64,000 nt of DNA from Bacteroidaceae bacterium (GCA_900770655.1 CAAGLA010000025.1:1-64000), one strand, 5' to 3'. Numbered from the stretch's first letter, positions 1 to 6,319 are shown. The notes: generated from the sequence alone by a model not told the origin. Numbers and translations are program-made.

Positions 1-34
1 CTTCCATCATCTGGGCTAGCCCAGATGATGGAAG
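1..34. repeat. Perfect 34-bp palindrome
   Basis: The first 34 bases equal their own reverse complement, with CTAG at the centre and 15-bp arms starting CTTCCATCATC. It could be a bidirectional terminator, a recombination site or part of a transposon end. The window starts exactly here, so the left context is missing. No T-run follows on the + strand, which speaks against a simple + strand terminator. Confidence 0.6.
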
Positions 35-36
35 TT

Positions 37-94
37 ATCACCCGAAATGTCCAATAAGAACCTTTTAATAGATTTCCATCACCCATTTTGTCCA
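37..94. repeat. Two copies of an ATCACCC-N4-TGTCCA motif
   Basis: ATCACCC-N4-TGTCCA occurs at 37-53 and 78-94, 41 bp apart and in the same orientation. On the - strand it reads TGGACA-N4-GGGTGAT. Repeated short motifs of this kind occur at the ends of IS21-family elements as transposase binding sites. That identification is from memory, and no istA or istB gene is in the window. Confidence 0.3.
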
Positions 95-170
95 GGTAAC
101 CAACTTTTTCATAATTATTACATATATAGTTAAACATTTAGTTACTTCCCTATGTCTTTGCTTAACTATA

Positions 171-355
171 AAAGAAAAGCGCAGACTCTCGTCATACGCA
201 GTCTTGGTTCACCACAAACCATAGTTCTATATGTGAAAGTCTGCACTGAAAGTGCCAACTCTCAATAGAACTAATATTTTGCTCGTTGTGTTCCGAGGTG
301 GTGATTCAGACTGCCTTGAGCAAAAATCAAATGTCTTGTATTCGGTTGCCCGAAC
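171..355 (-). ncRNA. Structured non-coding RNA of about 185 nt (predicted)
   Basis: On the - strand a -7 box TATATTTG (362-369) precedes a non-coding stretch rich in secondary structure. In order there are: a TTCGG/CCGAA hairpin closed by a GCAA tetraloop; an 8-bp stem TTTTGCTC/GAGCAAAA; a GCACT/AGTGC hairpin; and a 10-bp stem GCAGACTTTC/GAGAGTCTGC (one wobble) followed by TTTTCTTTT, like an intrinsic terminator. In addition, the loop of the second stem (298-314) and the last domain (198-215) carry two 7-nt blocks, GCAGTCT with AGACTGC and TCACCAC with GTGGTGA, that can pair over a distance. No reading frame fits. I do not recognise the family; a regulatory RNA of the mobile element is the simplest reading. 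The ends are estimated from promoter and T-run. Confidence 0.55.
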
Positions 356-361
356 ACATCG

Positions 362-395
362 CAAATATAACTATAAATTTAATGTATTCTCCAAA
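362..395 (-). promoter_or_regulatory. Promoter of the structured RNA
   Basis: The - strand has TATATTTG at 369-362, an exact match to the Bacteroidota -7 consensus TAnnTTTG. A TTTG at 395-392 lies upstream, with a 22-bp gap that is slightly longer than the usual 19-20. Confidence 0.5.
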
Positions 396-427
396 ATCTG
401 AGATAATTTTGATTTTATATAAATAAA

Positions 428-460
428 GTTGTTGCTCCCGGCTTCGCCAGGAGCAACAAC
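428..460 (-). terminator. Intrinsic terminator of the serine recombinase
   Basis: A perfect 11-bp stem (GTTGTTGCTCC/GGAGCAACAAC) with an 11-nt loop, followed in the - direction by TTTATTTAT. It lies 20 bp beyond the stop of the recombinase gene. Confidence 0.75.
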
Positions 461-479
461 TTCTGAATATGAGTCGATA

Positions 480-1112
480 TTAAATAGAAAACTCTCTTTT
501 CACTCTCTGCACTGTGCTAGCGCTTACATTTGAGAGTTTTGCTGTATTTCGTACTGAATAACCACGCTTCAATAGTGAAATAACCTCTTTATACTCCTCT
601 TTCTTCTGCTCTGTGGTTTTTACACTGCCTTTCTTGCGACCCAAGCGCCCATTTTGAGCGATGTATCTTTCCCTGCCCGAGTTGAGTCTATAGACAATGT
701 TAGAACGCTCGATATTTGCCATTTCGGCAAGAACTGTTACCATTATACTTGCGATTGGATTCGCCTCTCCTGTGGCGTTCAGGGTATAAATGCCGAGGTT
801 TTGAATATATACTGATACGCCCGCTTCGTGTAACATTTCGAGTGATTTCAACACTTGCAAAGTCGAACGCCCCAATCGACTCAACTCCGATAGTAAGATA
901 TAGTTTACCTTGTTTTCTATACAGTAGTTAATACACTCCATTAAAACAGTTCTGTTCTCGTTCTTTGTTGCCCCGCTTATGTGTTCTTTGTATGTTCCCA
1001 CAATGTCATAGTCATTGCTGTTGGCAAAGCGTGTCAAGTCATCTATTTGTCTTTGGGTGTTCTGTCGGTCGTTAGTTGATGAAACTCTGGCGTAAATAAC
1101 TGCTGTACTCAT
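480..1112 (-). CDS. Serine site-specific recombinase (resolvase/invertase family)
   Basis: A 210-residue small serine recombinase. The N-terminal catalytic domain carries the nucleophile region YARVSS (Ser11 or Ser12) and the conserved ELSRLGRS segment; a short C-terminal helix-turn-helix (about residues 173-205) would bind DNA. Length and layout fit resolvases and DNA invertases of the Hin/Gin type; the Bacteroides invertase Mpi belongs to the same family. It cuts and rejoins DNA at short inverted or direct sites. It is the last gene in the leftward run of the mobile element and has its own promoter (1137-1168) and terminator. Its target is unknown: candidates in view are the palindrome at 1-34 and the direct repeat at 1242-1270. 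The family call is firm, the role is not. Confidence 0.92.
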   Translation of the reverse strand: MSTAVIYARVSSTNDRQNTQRQIDDLTRFANSNDYDIVGTYKEHISGATKNENRTVLMECINYCIENKVNYILLSELSRLGRSTLQVLKSLEMLHEAGVSVYIQNLGIYTLNATGEANPIASIMVTVLAEMANIERSNIVYRLNSGRERYIAQNGRLGRKKGSVKTTEQKKEEYKEVISLLKRGYSVRNTAKLSNVSASTVQRVKREFSI

Positions 1113-1136
1113 ATTGCTATCTCTTTAATTCACAGG

Positions 1137-1168
1137 CAAATATACCAGGAAAGTCCTGCTCCTGCAAA
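1137..1168 (-). promoter_or_regulatory. Promoter of the serine recombinase
   Basis: TTTG (1168-1165), a 20-bp gap, then TATATTTG (1144-1137) on the - strand: an ideal Bacteroidota promoter, 24 bp upstream of the start codon. The spacer contains AGGACTTTCCT, a short inverted repeat that could be an operator. Confidence 0.7.
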
Positions 1169-1241
1169 CTCCTGAGTCAAAAAAATCAAAGAAAAGTTAG
1201 AATACGCTGAATGTGTTTTTGCGTGATTGAATACACATTTT

Positions 1242-1270
1242 TTTGACTACGGTTGAACTTTGACTACGGT
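1242..1270. repeat. Direct repeat TTTGACTACGGT upstream of the recombinase
   Basis: Two identical 12-mers at 1242-1253 and 1259-1270, 17 bp apart start to start, in the gene-free stretch between the recombinase promoter and the next gene. They could be a protein binding site or part of a recombination site. Nothing else was recognised in 1169-1348. Confidence 0.4.
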
Positions 1271-1348
1271 GTCTATTTTTAAGTCTGAAAAAAGCGAGGC
1301 GTTACACGCTAAACAGTTATTTTCTGCGCCACAAGTCTTGTAGAGGCA

Positions 1349-1711
1349 TTATTGCAGTTCCTTATCATTACCAACCTTGCAACATTCTGAAACGACCTTG
1401 TCTATTTCCGCTTTTACAATCTCTTGAATTCTCTCTTTTCCCAACACAATCGCAATAAAGTTCACTGCTTGCTGAACGCTGTTGAAGGATAATTCATTGG
1501 TGTCTAACAAGTGTCTTAAAACCTCTTTGCGAGCATTTTCGCTTGTGTCTGCATAATCCAGCAACTCTTGTTCTTGGAGTGCTTTCCTGATAGTTTCATA
1601 GCGTTGCTTTTGACTGTCGCTAATCTTCTTTTTTGTATCTATTGAATGGCGTTTTCCAAACATAGGATTAAGGTTGCCACTCTTTGCCATACTTTGTTTG
1701 GTGTTGTTCAT
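1349..1711 (-). CDS. Small protein with NUMOD3-like motif
   Basis: A 120-residue, highly charged protein. Residues about 12-35 contain NLNPMFGKRHSIDTKKKIS, which closely resembles the NUMOD3 DNA-binding module normally found next to GIY-YIG or HNH homing endonuclease domains. No nuclease domain is present; the remaining 85 residues are predicted helical and not recognised. The start codon overlaps the stop of the upstream gene as ATGA, so translation is coupled. A free-standing DNA-binding or regulatory protein of the mobile element is possible. The motif is seen in the sequence; the function is inference. Confidence 0.6.
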   Translation of the reverse strand: MNNTKQSMAKSGNLNPMFGKRHSIDTKKKISDSQKQRYETIRKALQEQELLDYADTSENARKEVLRHLLDTNELSFNSVQQAVNFIAIVLGKERIQEIVKAEIDKVVSECCKVGNDKELQ

Positions 1712-1911
1712 CGCACATCCCTCCTATCATATCTTTTCACTATAGTGCTGAAGGATATGCCCTTTTCTATTAGTTGTTTCTTGGTGTAGAGATTGCAAGG
1801 GTCTATGCTACTTCTGTAATAATCTCTGTCATTTATATCAATCGGCATTGCATTGATTGGAGCATTCCAACCTAATCTGTCTTTCAGTTCTTGGATTGAA
1901 TTTTTCTTCAT
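1708..1911 (-). CDS. Small hypothetical protein of the mobile element
   Basis: A 67-residue protein not recognised as a family member. It is basic at its C-terminus (KRYDRRDVR), and residues 43-60 could form a helix-turn-helix (KKQLIEKGISFSTIVKRY), a weak guess. It overlaps the next gene by 4 nt (ATGA), which supports it as a real gene in a two-gene unit. The 191-bp stretch upstream (1912-2102) carries two inverted repeats. Confidence 0.5.
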   Translation of the reverse strand: MKKNSIQELKDRLGWNAPINAMPIDINDRDYYRSSIDPCNLYTKKQLIEKGISFSTIVKRYDRRDVR

Positions 1912-1949
1912 ATTCTACCTTTTTTTATTGAATTTATTTTCATTTAGTT

Positions 1950-2075
1950 GAAGTAACTGAAATGGACTTACATTGAAGTTACTTCCTTATTATAAATATC
2001 AAGTAAATTGGAAAAAGAAGAAAAAATAAAAATATGTTAGCATATTGACTAACTTAATATTGGGATATTAGTCAA
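1950..2075. repeat. Two inverted repeats in an intergenic region
   Basis: GAAGTAACT (1950-1958) with AGTTACTTC (1977-1985), and TTGACTAA (2045-2052) with TTAGTCAA (2068-2075). They lie between two leftward transcription units in very AT-rich sequence. They may be operators for one of the DNA-binding proteins of the element or part of a terminator for the upstream gene. Confidence 0.4.
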
Positions 2076-2102
2076 TACACTAACAGTTACAAATTCAACA
2101 TA

Positions 2103-2834
2103 TCAATTTGGATTAAAGTTATAGTTTAAATCAGAGAAGACCCTATTCATTTTGAAATAGTCTTCTCTAGTATTCTCATTCCCTCTCAACATATCCTTGA
2201 AGTAAACAAAGCAATTCCAATCAGTTGGAGCAAGGCATTTTGCCACATCCTCCAACGACATCCCTTGCTCCAACATATTATATATTCTACTACTATATTC
2301 TATTTCTTTAGTTTCTGTATTTTCTTTAGTATCTATATATTCTATATTGTTCGTACTTTGGGAAACTTGTGGGATTTCTGTGGGGAGTTGATGAGGCGTT
2401 TGCTTGGAAACTTCCTTCAAATAACTTGGGGAATACCCTTTCTTATTATACCCCTCAACTGTGGTAATCTTCAACTCAGGATTTTTCAACTCATCGAAGG
2501 TATATCCTTCAAACTCTCTAAATTTCTCCAAATTCAATCTGAACTTGTTGGAGTGTTTACCCTTTCCCTTTCCAACACTCCAAATCTGCACTATACCTTT
2601 ACTATAAAGAGTGTCAAGGGTTGCTCTTACTAATTTCTCACTTAATCCACTCTGTTCAACCAAATCTGCATTGGTACGGAAGAACACTCCTTGCTCATCT
2701 GCGAATTGGTCTGCAAGTTGGCAAAGGACAAATAACATTCTGCTACTATTTACATCAAGAGCAGTCATCAATTTAGACGGCACTGCCGTAAACTGAAAAT
2801 CGATTTTTCTTTGTAAATCTTTTTTTTCACTCAT
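2103..2834 (-). CDS. Winged-helix DNA-binding protein of the mobile element
   Basis: A 243-residue protein. Residues about 15-105 read as a winged helix: a helical stretch (SSRMLFVLCQLADQF), a recognition-helix-like segment (LSEKLVRATLDTLYSKGIVQ) and a basic wing (GKGKGKHSNKFRLN). The middle is polar and low in complexity. Such proteins occur in Bacteroidales mobile elements as replication or transcription regulators. It has its own promoter (2924-2955), and the hairpin at 2872-2913 lies in its leader. No catalytic motif is visible, so I do not call it a replication initiator. Confidence 0.65.
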   Translation of the reverse strand: MSEKKDLQRKIDFQFTAVPSKLMTALDVNSSRMLFVLCQLADQFADEQGVFFRTNADLVEQSGLSEKLVRATLDTLYSKGIVQIWSVGKGKGKHSNKFRLNLEKFREFEGYTFDELKNPELKITTVEGYNKKGYSPSYLKEVSKQTPHQLPTEIPQVSQSTNNIEYIDTKENTETKEIEYSSRIYNMLEQGMSLEDVAKCLAPTDWNCFVYFKDMLRGNENTREDYFKMNRVFSDLNYNFNPN

Positions 2835-2871
2835 TTTTTAATAGATTTTAACATATTATTTTCAATCAATA

Positions 2872-2913
2872 AAAATGGAGGTGGAACTCAATATCAGTGT
2901 TCTCCTCCATTTT
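2872..2913 (-). terminator. Hairpin between xis-like and winged-helix genes (terminator or attenuator)
   Basis: A 10-bp stem AAAATGGAGG/CCTCCATTTT with inner pairing, running into TTTTTATTG on the - strand. It terminates readthrough from the integrase/excisionase unit. Because the promoter at 2924-2955 lies upstream of it, it also sits in the leader of the winged-helix gene and could act as an attenuator. Confidence 0.6.
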
Positions 2914-2923
2914 CCTATATATG

Positions 2924-2955
2924 CAAATATGTCTAAAATTTATGAGAAAAACAAA
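2924..2955 (-). promoter_or_regulatory. Promoter of the winged-helix gene
   Basis: TTTG (2955-2952), a 20-bp gap, then CATATTTG (2931-2924) on the - strand: one mismatch to the -7 consensus and ideal spacing. The leader would be about 85 nt long. Confidence 0.55.
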
Positions 2956-3062
2956 TTTTCAGACAGCAAATGTTAAAATTTGTATAAAAATATTTTCCAG
3001 AAATTTTGGAAACAACAGTTGTGAGGTATATGCACTAGCCTCATCTTTTTTAGCGATTCAAG

Positions 3063-3512
3063 TTACCTACATCTTTTCCTACTATTTGCAAATTCCTTGA
3101 AATCCTTCTCTGTAACTTCGTACACACCCTTGTTGTTCAATGTCGCTTTTAGTCTTTCTTCTTTAATTGCCTTTCTTACTGCTTGTTCACTTATCCTCAA
3201 TTTTGCAGAAATCTCACTCACCGACAAGATGTGCTCATAAATTGCATTCCTATCGTAAAGTCCTGCTTTGCTCCTTTCCTCTTTATACAATTCACGAGCA
3301 ACCTTGTCAAGATGTTGGGCAATCAACTCAAAATCCCCTTTCATCTTATTGACAAATTCATAAGTGCTATACTCTTCATCAAGTCCACGCAGTGCTGTAA
3401 ATAACGATGTGTAGATTTTACTATATGCCAATGGATTTACACTCTCTTTGAGGTGTATAAAGTAACTTACAAAACAGTTAGTCAAATGTTCATCTGAATG
3501 TGTATTCGCCAT
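3063..3512 (-). CDS. Excisionase-like helix-turn-helix protein
   Basis: A 149-residue protein. The C-terminal part (about 92-149) has the MerR/excisionase-type fold seen in helix_turn_helix_17 proteins: VSEISAKLRISEQAVRKAIK, then a wing and YEVTEKDFKEFANSRKRCR. The N-terminal part is helical and not recognised. It starts 10 bp after the integrase stop on the same strand, so the two are co-transcribed. By context it is a directionality factor for excision or a regulator of the element; activity is inferred only from fold and neighbour. Confidence 0.7.
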   Translation of the reverse strand: MANTHSDEHLTNCFVSYFIHLKESVNPLAYSKIYTSLFTALRGLDEEYSTYEFVNKMKGDFELIAQHLDKVARELYKEERSKAGLYDRNAIYEHILSVSEISAKLRISEQAVRKAIKEERLKATLNNKGVYEVTEKDFKEFANSRKRCR

Positions 3513-3522
3513 ATTTCAAGTA

Positions 3523-4812
3523 TTAAAAGTTCAATGGTAATATCGATTCCTTCAATTTGGGAGAGAATCTATCTACATATATTTTTAGTGTTGTTTCCTT
3601 CTTATGTCCTGTCATTGCCATAATTCGAGAAATATTTATACCCTCCTCAACAAGTATGCTTATAAATGTTCTTCTACCAGTGTGTGCGCTGATAACTTCT
3701 CTTCTTTTAACAACACGCCGTCTAATTACTTTTTTAACCAAATCTATTTTGGTAAGTTCATCCTCAAACAATTCGTATTTCTCAAGGAGTTCCTTTAACA
3801 TTCTGTTGAACGCTTGGTTTGTGTAGTAATTGAATGAGTATTTATATTTTTTTGCTATTTCGTACGCCCTTGATGTCAATGGTATTTCTGCTCTTTTCTG
3901 TGTCTTTTGGGTAAAAAGCAAAAGCGAACAATAATCTTTATTATGTCTAAAGTTTAATTTGTTTATCTTTGTCAAATCGCTAAAACGCAATCCTGTTAGG
4001 CAAAGGAATACAAAATAATCTTTGATTCTATTTTCCGATTCGCTTTCAAACTCTATTGAGGCAAAATCCTTTAGTTCATCCTTGTTAAGTCTTATTACCT
4101 CTCCTTGCTCATTGTACTGTTTGTGTTGAAGAATCATTTCTGTTAATTCGTGATTCTTGTAGTAGTTTCTTGTCAATGAAGCAAGGCAATCGAGTCGCTT
4201 GTTTATAGTAGAGTTCTTCAACCCTCCTTTGGTCTTATACTTGTATTCAGTTGAAGAGGATTGTTCTCTTTCCTCTGCAAGATAATCTACAAACTCATCT
4301 ACAAACTCTGGAGTAATATCCGAAGTGTAAAGTATTGATTGGTTATCATTCTCATAGTCCGCCAAAGCATTCATCGTGCTGATAAAATCTTTGCAAGACG
4401 GGTGCAGACTCCTTTCAACACCTCTATCTCTATCCTCCTCTGCCTTTCTTTTCTTCATTTCATTTATATAAATGTTGAAGTCATACAGCAATGCACTTTC
4501 TGCCTCTTCAACCTCATCGACATTTGGAGTTTGAGCAAGCGCTTCATCTATGACGGCGTTTGTTATCTTTGCCTTTGGATTGTCATATAGTATCTTTACA
4601 ACTGCTTCATCAACCTTTGCCTCCAAGCGGTCTATCTCCTTGTTGAGTTCTTCAGCATTTGTTAAGGGATAGTATGGTTTAACTCTATTCAAGGAGGTCA
4701 AATACCTCTCCTCGATAGAACACAGTTTGTAACGCAAGACGGAACCGTTCTTTTTGAGATAGGCAACAACCTTGCCTTGATAATACATTCTCTTTACAAA
4801 TCTTAATGCCAT
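3523..4812 (-). CDS. int: Tyrosine recombinase (integrase)
   Basis: A 429-residue tyrosine recombinase that would insert and excise the element. The N-terminal arm-binding and core-binding domains precede a catalytic domain with the expected residues: Arg276 (LTGLRFSDL), the HxxR pair His377/Arg380 (AHTGRR), His403 (TGHKKETT) and the nucleophile Tyr412 (KIYVDRF). Length fits integrases of Bacteroidales conjugative or mobilizable elements. It is the outermost gene, about 190 bp from the tRNA-Pro remnant, and reads away from it, the usual arrangement at an attachment site. Its promoter (4876-4906) lies among repeated TTGCG motifs that may be integrase arm sites. Confidence 0.95.
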   Translation of the reverse strand: MALRFVKRMYYQGKVVAYLKKNGSVLRYKLCSIEERYLTSLNRVKPYYPLTNAEELNKEIDRLEAKVDEAVVKILYDNPKAKITNAVIDEALAQTPNVDEVEEAESALLYDFNIYINEMKKRKAEEDRDRGVERSLHPSCKDFISTMNALADYENDNQSILYTSDITPEFVDEFVDYLAEEREQSSSTEYKYKTKGGLKNSTINKRLDCLASLTRNYYKNHELTEMILQHKQYNEQGEVIRLNKDELKDFASIEFESESENRIKDYFVFLCLTGLRFSDLTKINKLNFRHNKDYCSLLLFTQKTQKRAEIPLTSRAYEIAKKYKYSFNYYTNQAFNRMLKELLEKYELFEDELTKIDLVKKVIRRRVVKRREVISAHTGRRTFISILVEEGINISRIMAMTGHKKETTLKIYVDRFSPKLKESILPLNF

Positions 4813-4830
4813 AAACTATATAAATTGTTT

Positions 4831-4919
4831 AGTTGCGCAGTTGCTTCAACACCTTTTTCAACACCTTTTGCGCAACAAAGGTAGTGTTTATCCGCAACCG
4901 AACAAAATATTTTCGCAAC
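4831..4919. promoter_or_regulatory. Candidate integrase arm-type sites
   Basis: CGCAAC occurs at 4871-4876, 4893-4898 and 4914-4919, spaced 22 and 21 bp (two helical turns), and once inverted as GTTGCG in 4832-4837. The segment 4831-4876 also holds two AACACCTTTT copies between inverted GTTGCGCA arms. The repeats surround the int promoter and lie 85-170 bp from the crossover, typical for arm sites of a tyrosine integrase or operators of its excisionase. Confidence 0.45.
4876..4906 (-). promoter_or_regulatory. Integrase promoter
   Basis: TTTG (4906-4903), a 19-bp gap, then TACCTTTG (4883-4876) on the - strand, an exact consensus match. It lies about 65 bp upstream of the int start codon. Confidence 0.7.
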
Positions 4920-5002
4920 TTTTTATATTGTTTATTCCCTGATTATCAGTGTTTTACTGCTGTTTTATTGATTACAACTTCCTGTATATCAAGTTGCTAT
5001 GG

Positions 5003-5021
5003 CGAATCCAGTCATCCCGAC
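5003..5021 (+). other. Attachment site: 3' end of a tRNA-Pro gene
   Basis: These 19 bases match the 3' end of a tRNA from T-loop position 56 to just past position 73: CGAAT (loop), CCAGT (T-stem), CATCCCG (acceptor strand), A73, then C. The implied 5' acceptor strand is CGGGATG, whose C1-G72 pair is diagnostic of bacterial tRNA-Pro. Upstream the tRNA is missing: loop positions 54-55 are GG rather than TT and no T-stem partner exists. This is what remains at one junction when an integrase recombines in the T-loop of a tRNA gene; the intact copy should lie at the other end, left of the window. Confidence 0.7.
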
Positions 5022-5022
5022 A

Positions 5023-5053
5023 AAAACGGTATCAGTTATGGTACCGTTTTTTG
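5023..5053 (+). terminator. Intrinsic terminator of the split tRNA-Pro gene
   Basis: A 9-bp stem AAAACGGTA/TACCGTTTT with a T-run, directly after the tRNA 3' end. A tRNA terminator left without its gene supports the view that the chromosome begins here and the element ends just before it. Confidence 0.75.
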
Positions 5054-5091
5054 TATTTTATTGTGTCGGCGGTTATTAATAAGCCCGATAA

Positions 5092-5123
5092 TTTGTCTTT
5101 TTCATATTTTTTTTCAAAATTTG
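5092..5123 (+). promoter_or_regulatory. Promoter of the LytTR gene
   Basis: TTTG (5092-5095), a 20-bp gap, then AAAATTTG (5116-5123): one mismatch to the -7 consensus, 24 bp before the start codon. Confidence 0.55.
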
Positions 5124-5147
5124 CAAATAATTGTATAATCTATTGCT

Positions 5148-5519
5148 ATGGAAGGAGATTATTTGCTTTTTAATTCCCGCGACGAAATGTTGCGTATTCG
5201 GCTTCAGAATATAGTCTATTTTGAATCTAACGGCAACTATACCTATATGGTCACCATAAATAAACTGCGTCCGGCTGTTCATATGAATCTCTCTAATATT
5301 GAAAAGATGATAGAGGGCAAATTGCAAGACAAACGCGGTTCTTTTATGCGTGTGGGGCGTAAATATATTATCAACAGAAATTACCTGTATATGATAAGCC
5401 CTGCGAAACAGCGCCTTGTGCTTAGTGACCAGTCGACTTTTGCCTATCAGTTGAATGTGCCTAAAGAGGCTCTCTCGAAGATGAAGAATCTGTTGGCAGA
5501 AATAATCAAGAATAAATAA
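5148..5519 (+). CDS. LytTR-type DNA-binding regulator (stand-alone domain)
   Basis: A 123-residue protein consisting almost only of a LytTR DNA-binding domain: the start of the domain reads LQNIVYFESNGNYTYM, and the conserved core FMRVGRKYIINRNYL lies at about 66-80. No receiver domain is attached, so it is not a classical response regulator; activity must be set by a partner or by abundance. It ends 2 bp before an FHA gene on the same strand and is the first gene of the cluster reaching to 10439. The tandem 21-bp repeat at 6227-6268 has the spacing expected of a LytTR site, so control of the following operon is the obvious proposal. The family call is firm; the target is inference. Confidence 0.88.
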   Translation: MEGDYLLFNSRDEMLRIRLQNIVYFESNGNYTYMVTINKLRPAVHMNLSNIEKMIEGKLQDKRGSFMRVGRKYIINRNYLYMISPAKQRLVLSDQSTFAYQLNVPKEALSKMKNLLAEIIKNK

Positions 5520-5521
5520 TT

Positions 5522-6217
5522 ATGGATATATTTTTTGGAAGGGACCAGAATAGCGGAAGACTTAAAGTCAGCTGTAATGGAAAGGATATGCTATGGGGTG
5601 AACCGGGCTCTGTAGACAATACAGTAAGTCGTCAGCATTGCCAGTTGACAATATCCGATAAGGGAGAAAAGACTTTGATTAACCTGAATCCCGACAACGA
5701 AACGATTCTCAACGGGCAGTTTATAGTGCGTAAAAAATTTGTGCTCGATGAAAATACCGTCATCAATCTGGGTTTCAATAATTATGTTCTCAATTTGAAG
5801 GCTGTGCTTAAGGCAATTGGCTACAAAGAAACCTATTCCATAGCCCATCTTAAAAAGATAATAGAGGATTACAGAGCTATGAAACTCAAGATGCAGATAG
5901 AAGAGAGAAAACAGAATGCTCTTCGTGGTCTCACCCCTGTGTTTATGTCGCTTGCCGGTATTTTGGGTTTTGTGGATATTGATATAGCGGTAAGAATCAC
6001 GTTGATGGCCTTGTCACTCTTTTTCACCTTCTTCTTTGGATATTTGGGCTTTGTGGCGGCAAGCAAGAATCCGCAGAAACACGCTCAGCTCGACAAGGAA
6101 TATCACGCAAAATGTATATGCCCGAATGAAGATTGCGGGCACTTTCTCCCCGGTGAATATGACGATATGATAAAGTCGGGCGCTTGCCCATATTGTCATT
6201 CCCGTTTTAAGGAATAA
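5522..6217 (+). CDS. FHA-domain membrane protein with zinc ribbon
   Basis: A 231-residue protein. Residues 1-95 form an FHA phosphothreonine-binding domain: the start IFFGRDQNSGR, the core VSRQHCQL and the NGQ turn are the conserved binding elements. A basic helix (110-130) leads to two hydrophobic segments (about 139-185) containing FFTFFFGYLGFVAA. The C-terminus carries paired cysteines, CPNEDC and CPYC, which read as a zinc ribbon. It probably recruits a threonine-phosphorylated partner to the inner membrane. It is translated right after the LytTR gene and precedes an operon with a phosphatase and a second FHA protein. The domain calls are clear; the partner is unknown. Confidence 0.85.
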   Translation: MDIFFGRDQNSGRLKVSCNGKDMLWGEPGSVDNTVSRQHCQLTISDKGEKTLINLNPDNETILNGQFIVRKKFVLDENTVINLGFNNYVLNLKAVLKAIGYKETYSIAHLKKIIEDYRAMKLKMQIEERKQNALRGLTPVFMSLAGILGFVDIDIAVRITLMALSLFFTFFFGYLGFVAASKNPQKHAQLDKEYHAKCICPNEDCGHFLPGEYDDMIKSGACPYCHSRFKE

Positions 6218-6226
6218 ACCGCTTCC

Positions 6227-6268
6227 TACCCAAAAGGGGCGGTTTCGTACCCAAATCGGGCAGTTTCG
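6227..6268. promoter_or_regulatory. Tandem 21-bp direct repeat, probable LytTR operator
   Basis: Two abutting 21-bp copies (6227-6247 and 6248-6268) identical at 18 positions, of the form TACCCAAA-N2-GGGC-N-GTTTCG. Periodicity is exactly two helical turns, the geometry LytTR regulators use (9-bp half-sites with 12-13-bp spacers). The repeat ends 20 bp upstream of the -33 element of the next promoter, an activator position. Confidence 0.65.
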
Positions 6269-6288
6269 TGTAAAATGAAATAAATAAT

Positions 6289-6319
6289 TTTGTTTGGGTT
6301 GTGGCCGGTGCTACCTTTG
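6289..6319 (+). promoter_or_regulatory. Promoter of the acidic protein/caspase/FHA/PP2C operon
   Basis: TTTG (6289-6292), a 19-bp gap, then TACCTTTG (6312-6319), an exact consensus match. The start codon follows 42 bp later. The tandem repeat lies directly upstream. Confidence 0.75.

Noticed and set aside
5003..5021. A complete tRNA gene
   Set aside because: Only the T-loop to acceptor 3' portion exists; there is no anticodon or D-arm upstream.
1..5021. Complete prophage or conjugative element
   Set aside because: No capsid, tail, relaxase or mating-pair genes are visible; only the integrase end is in the window.
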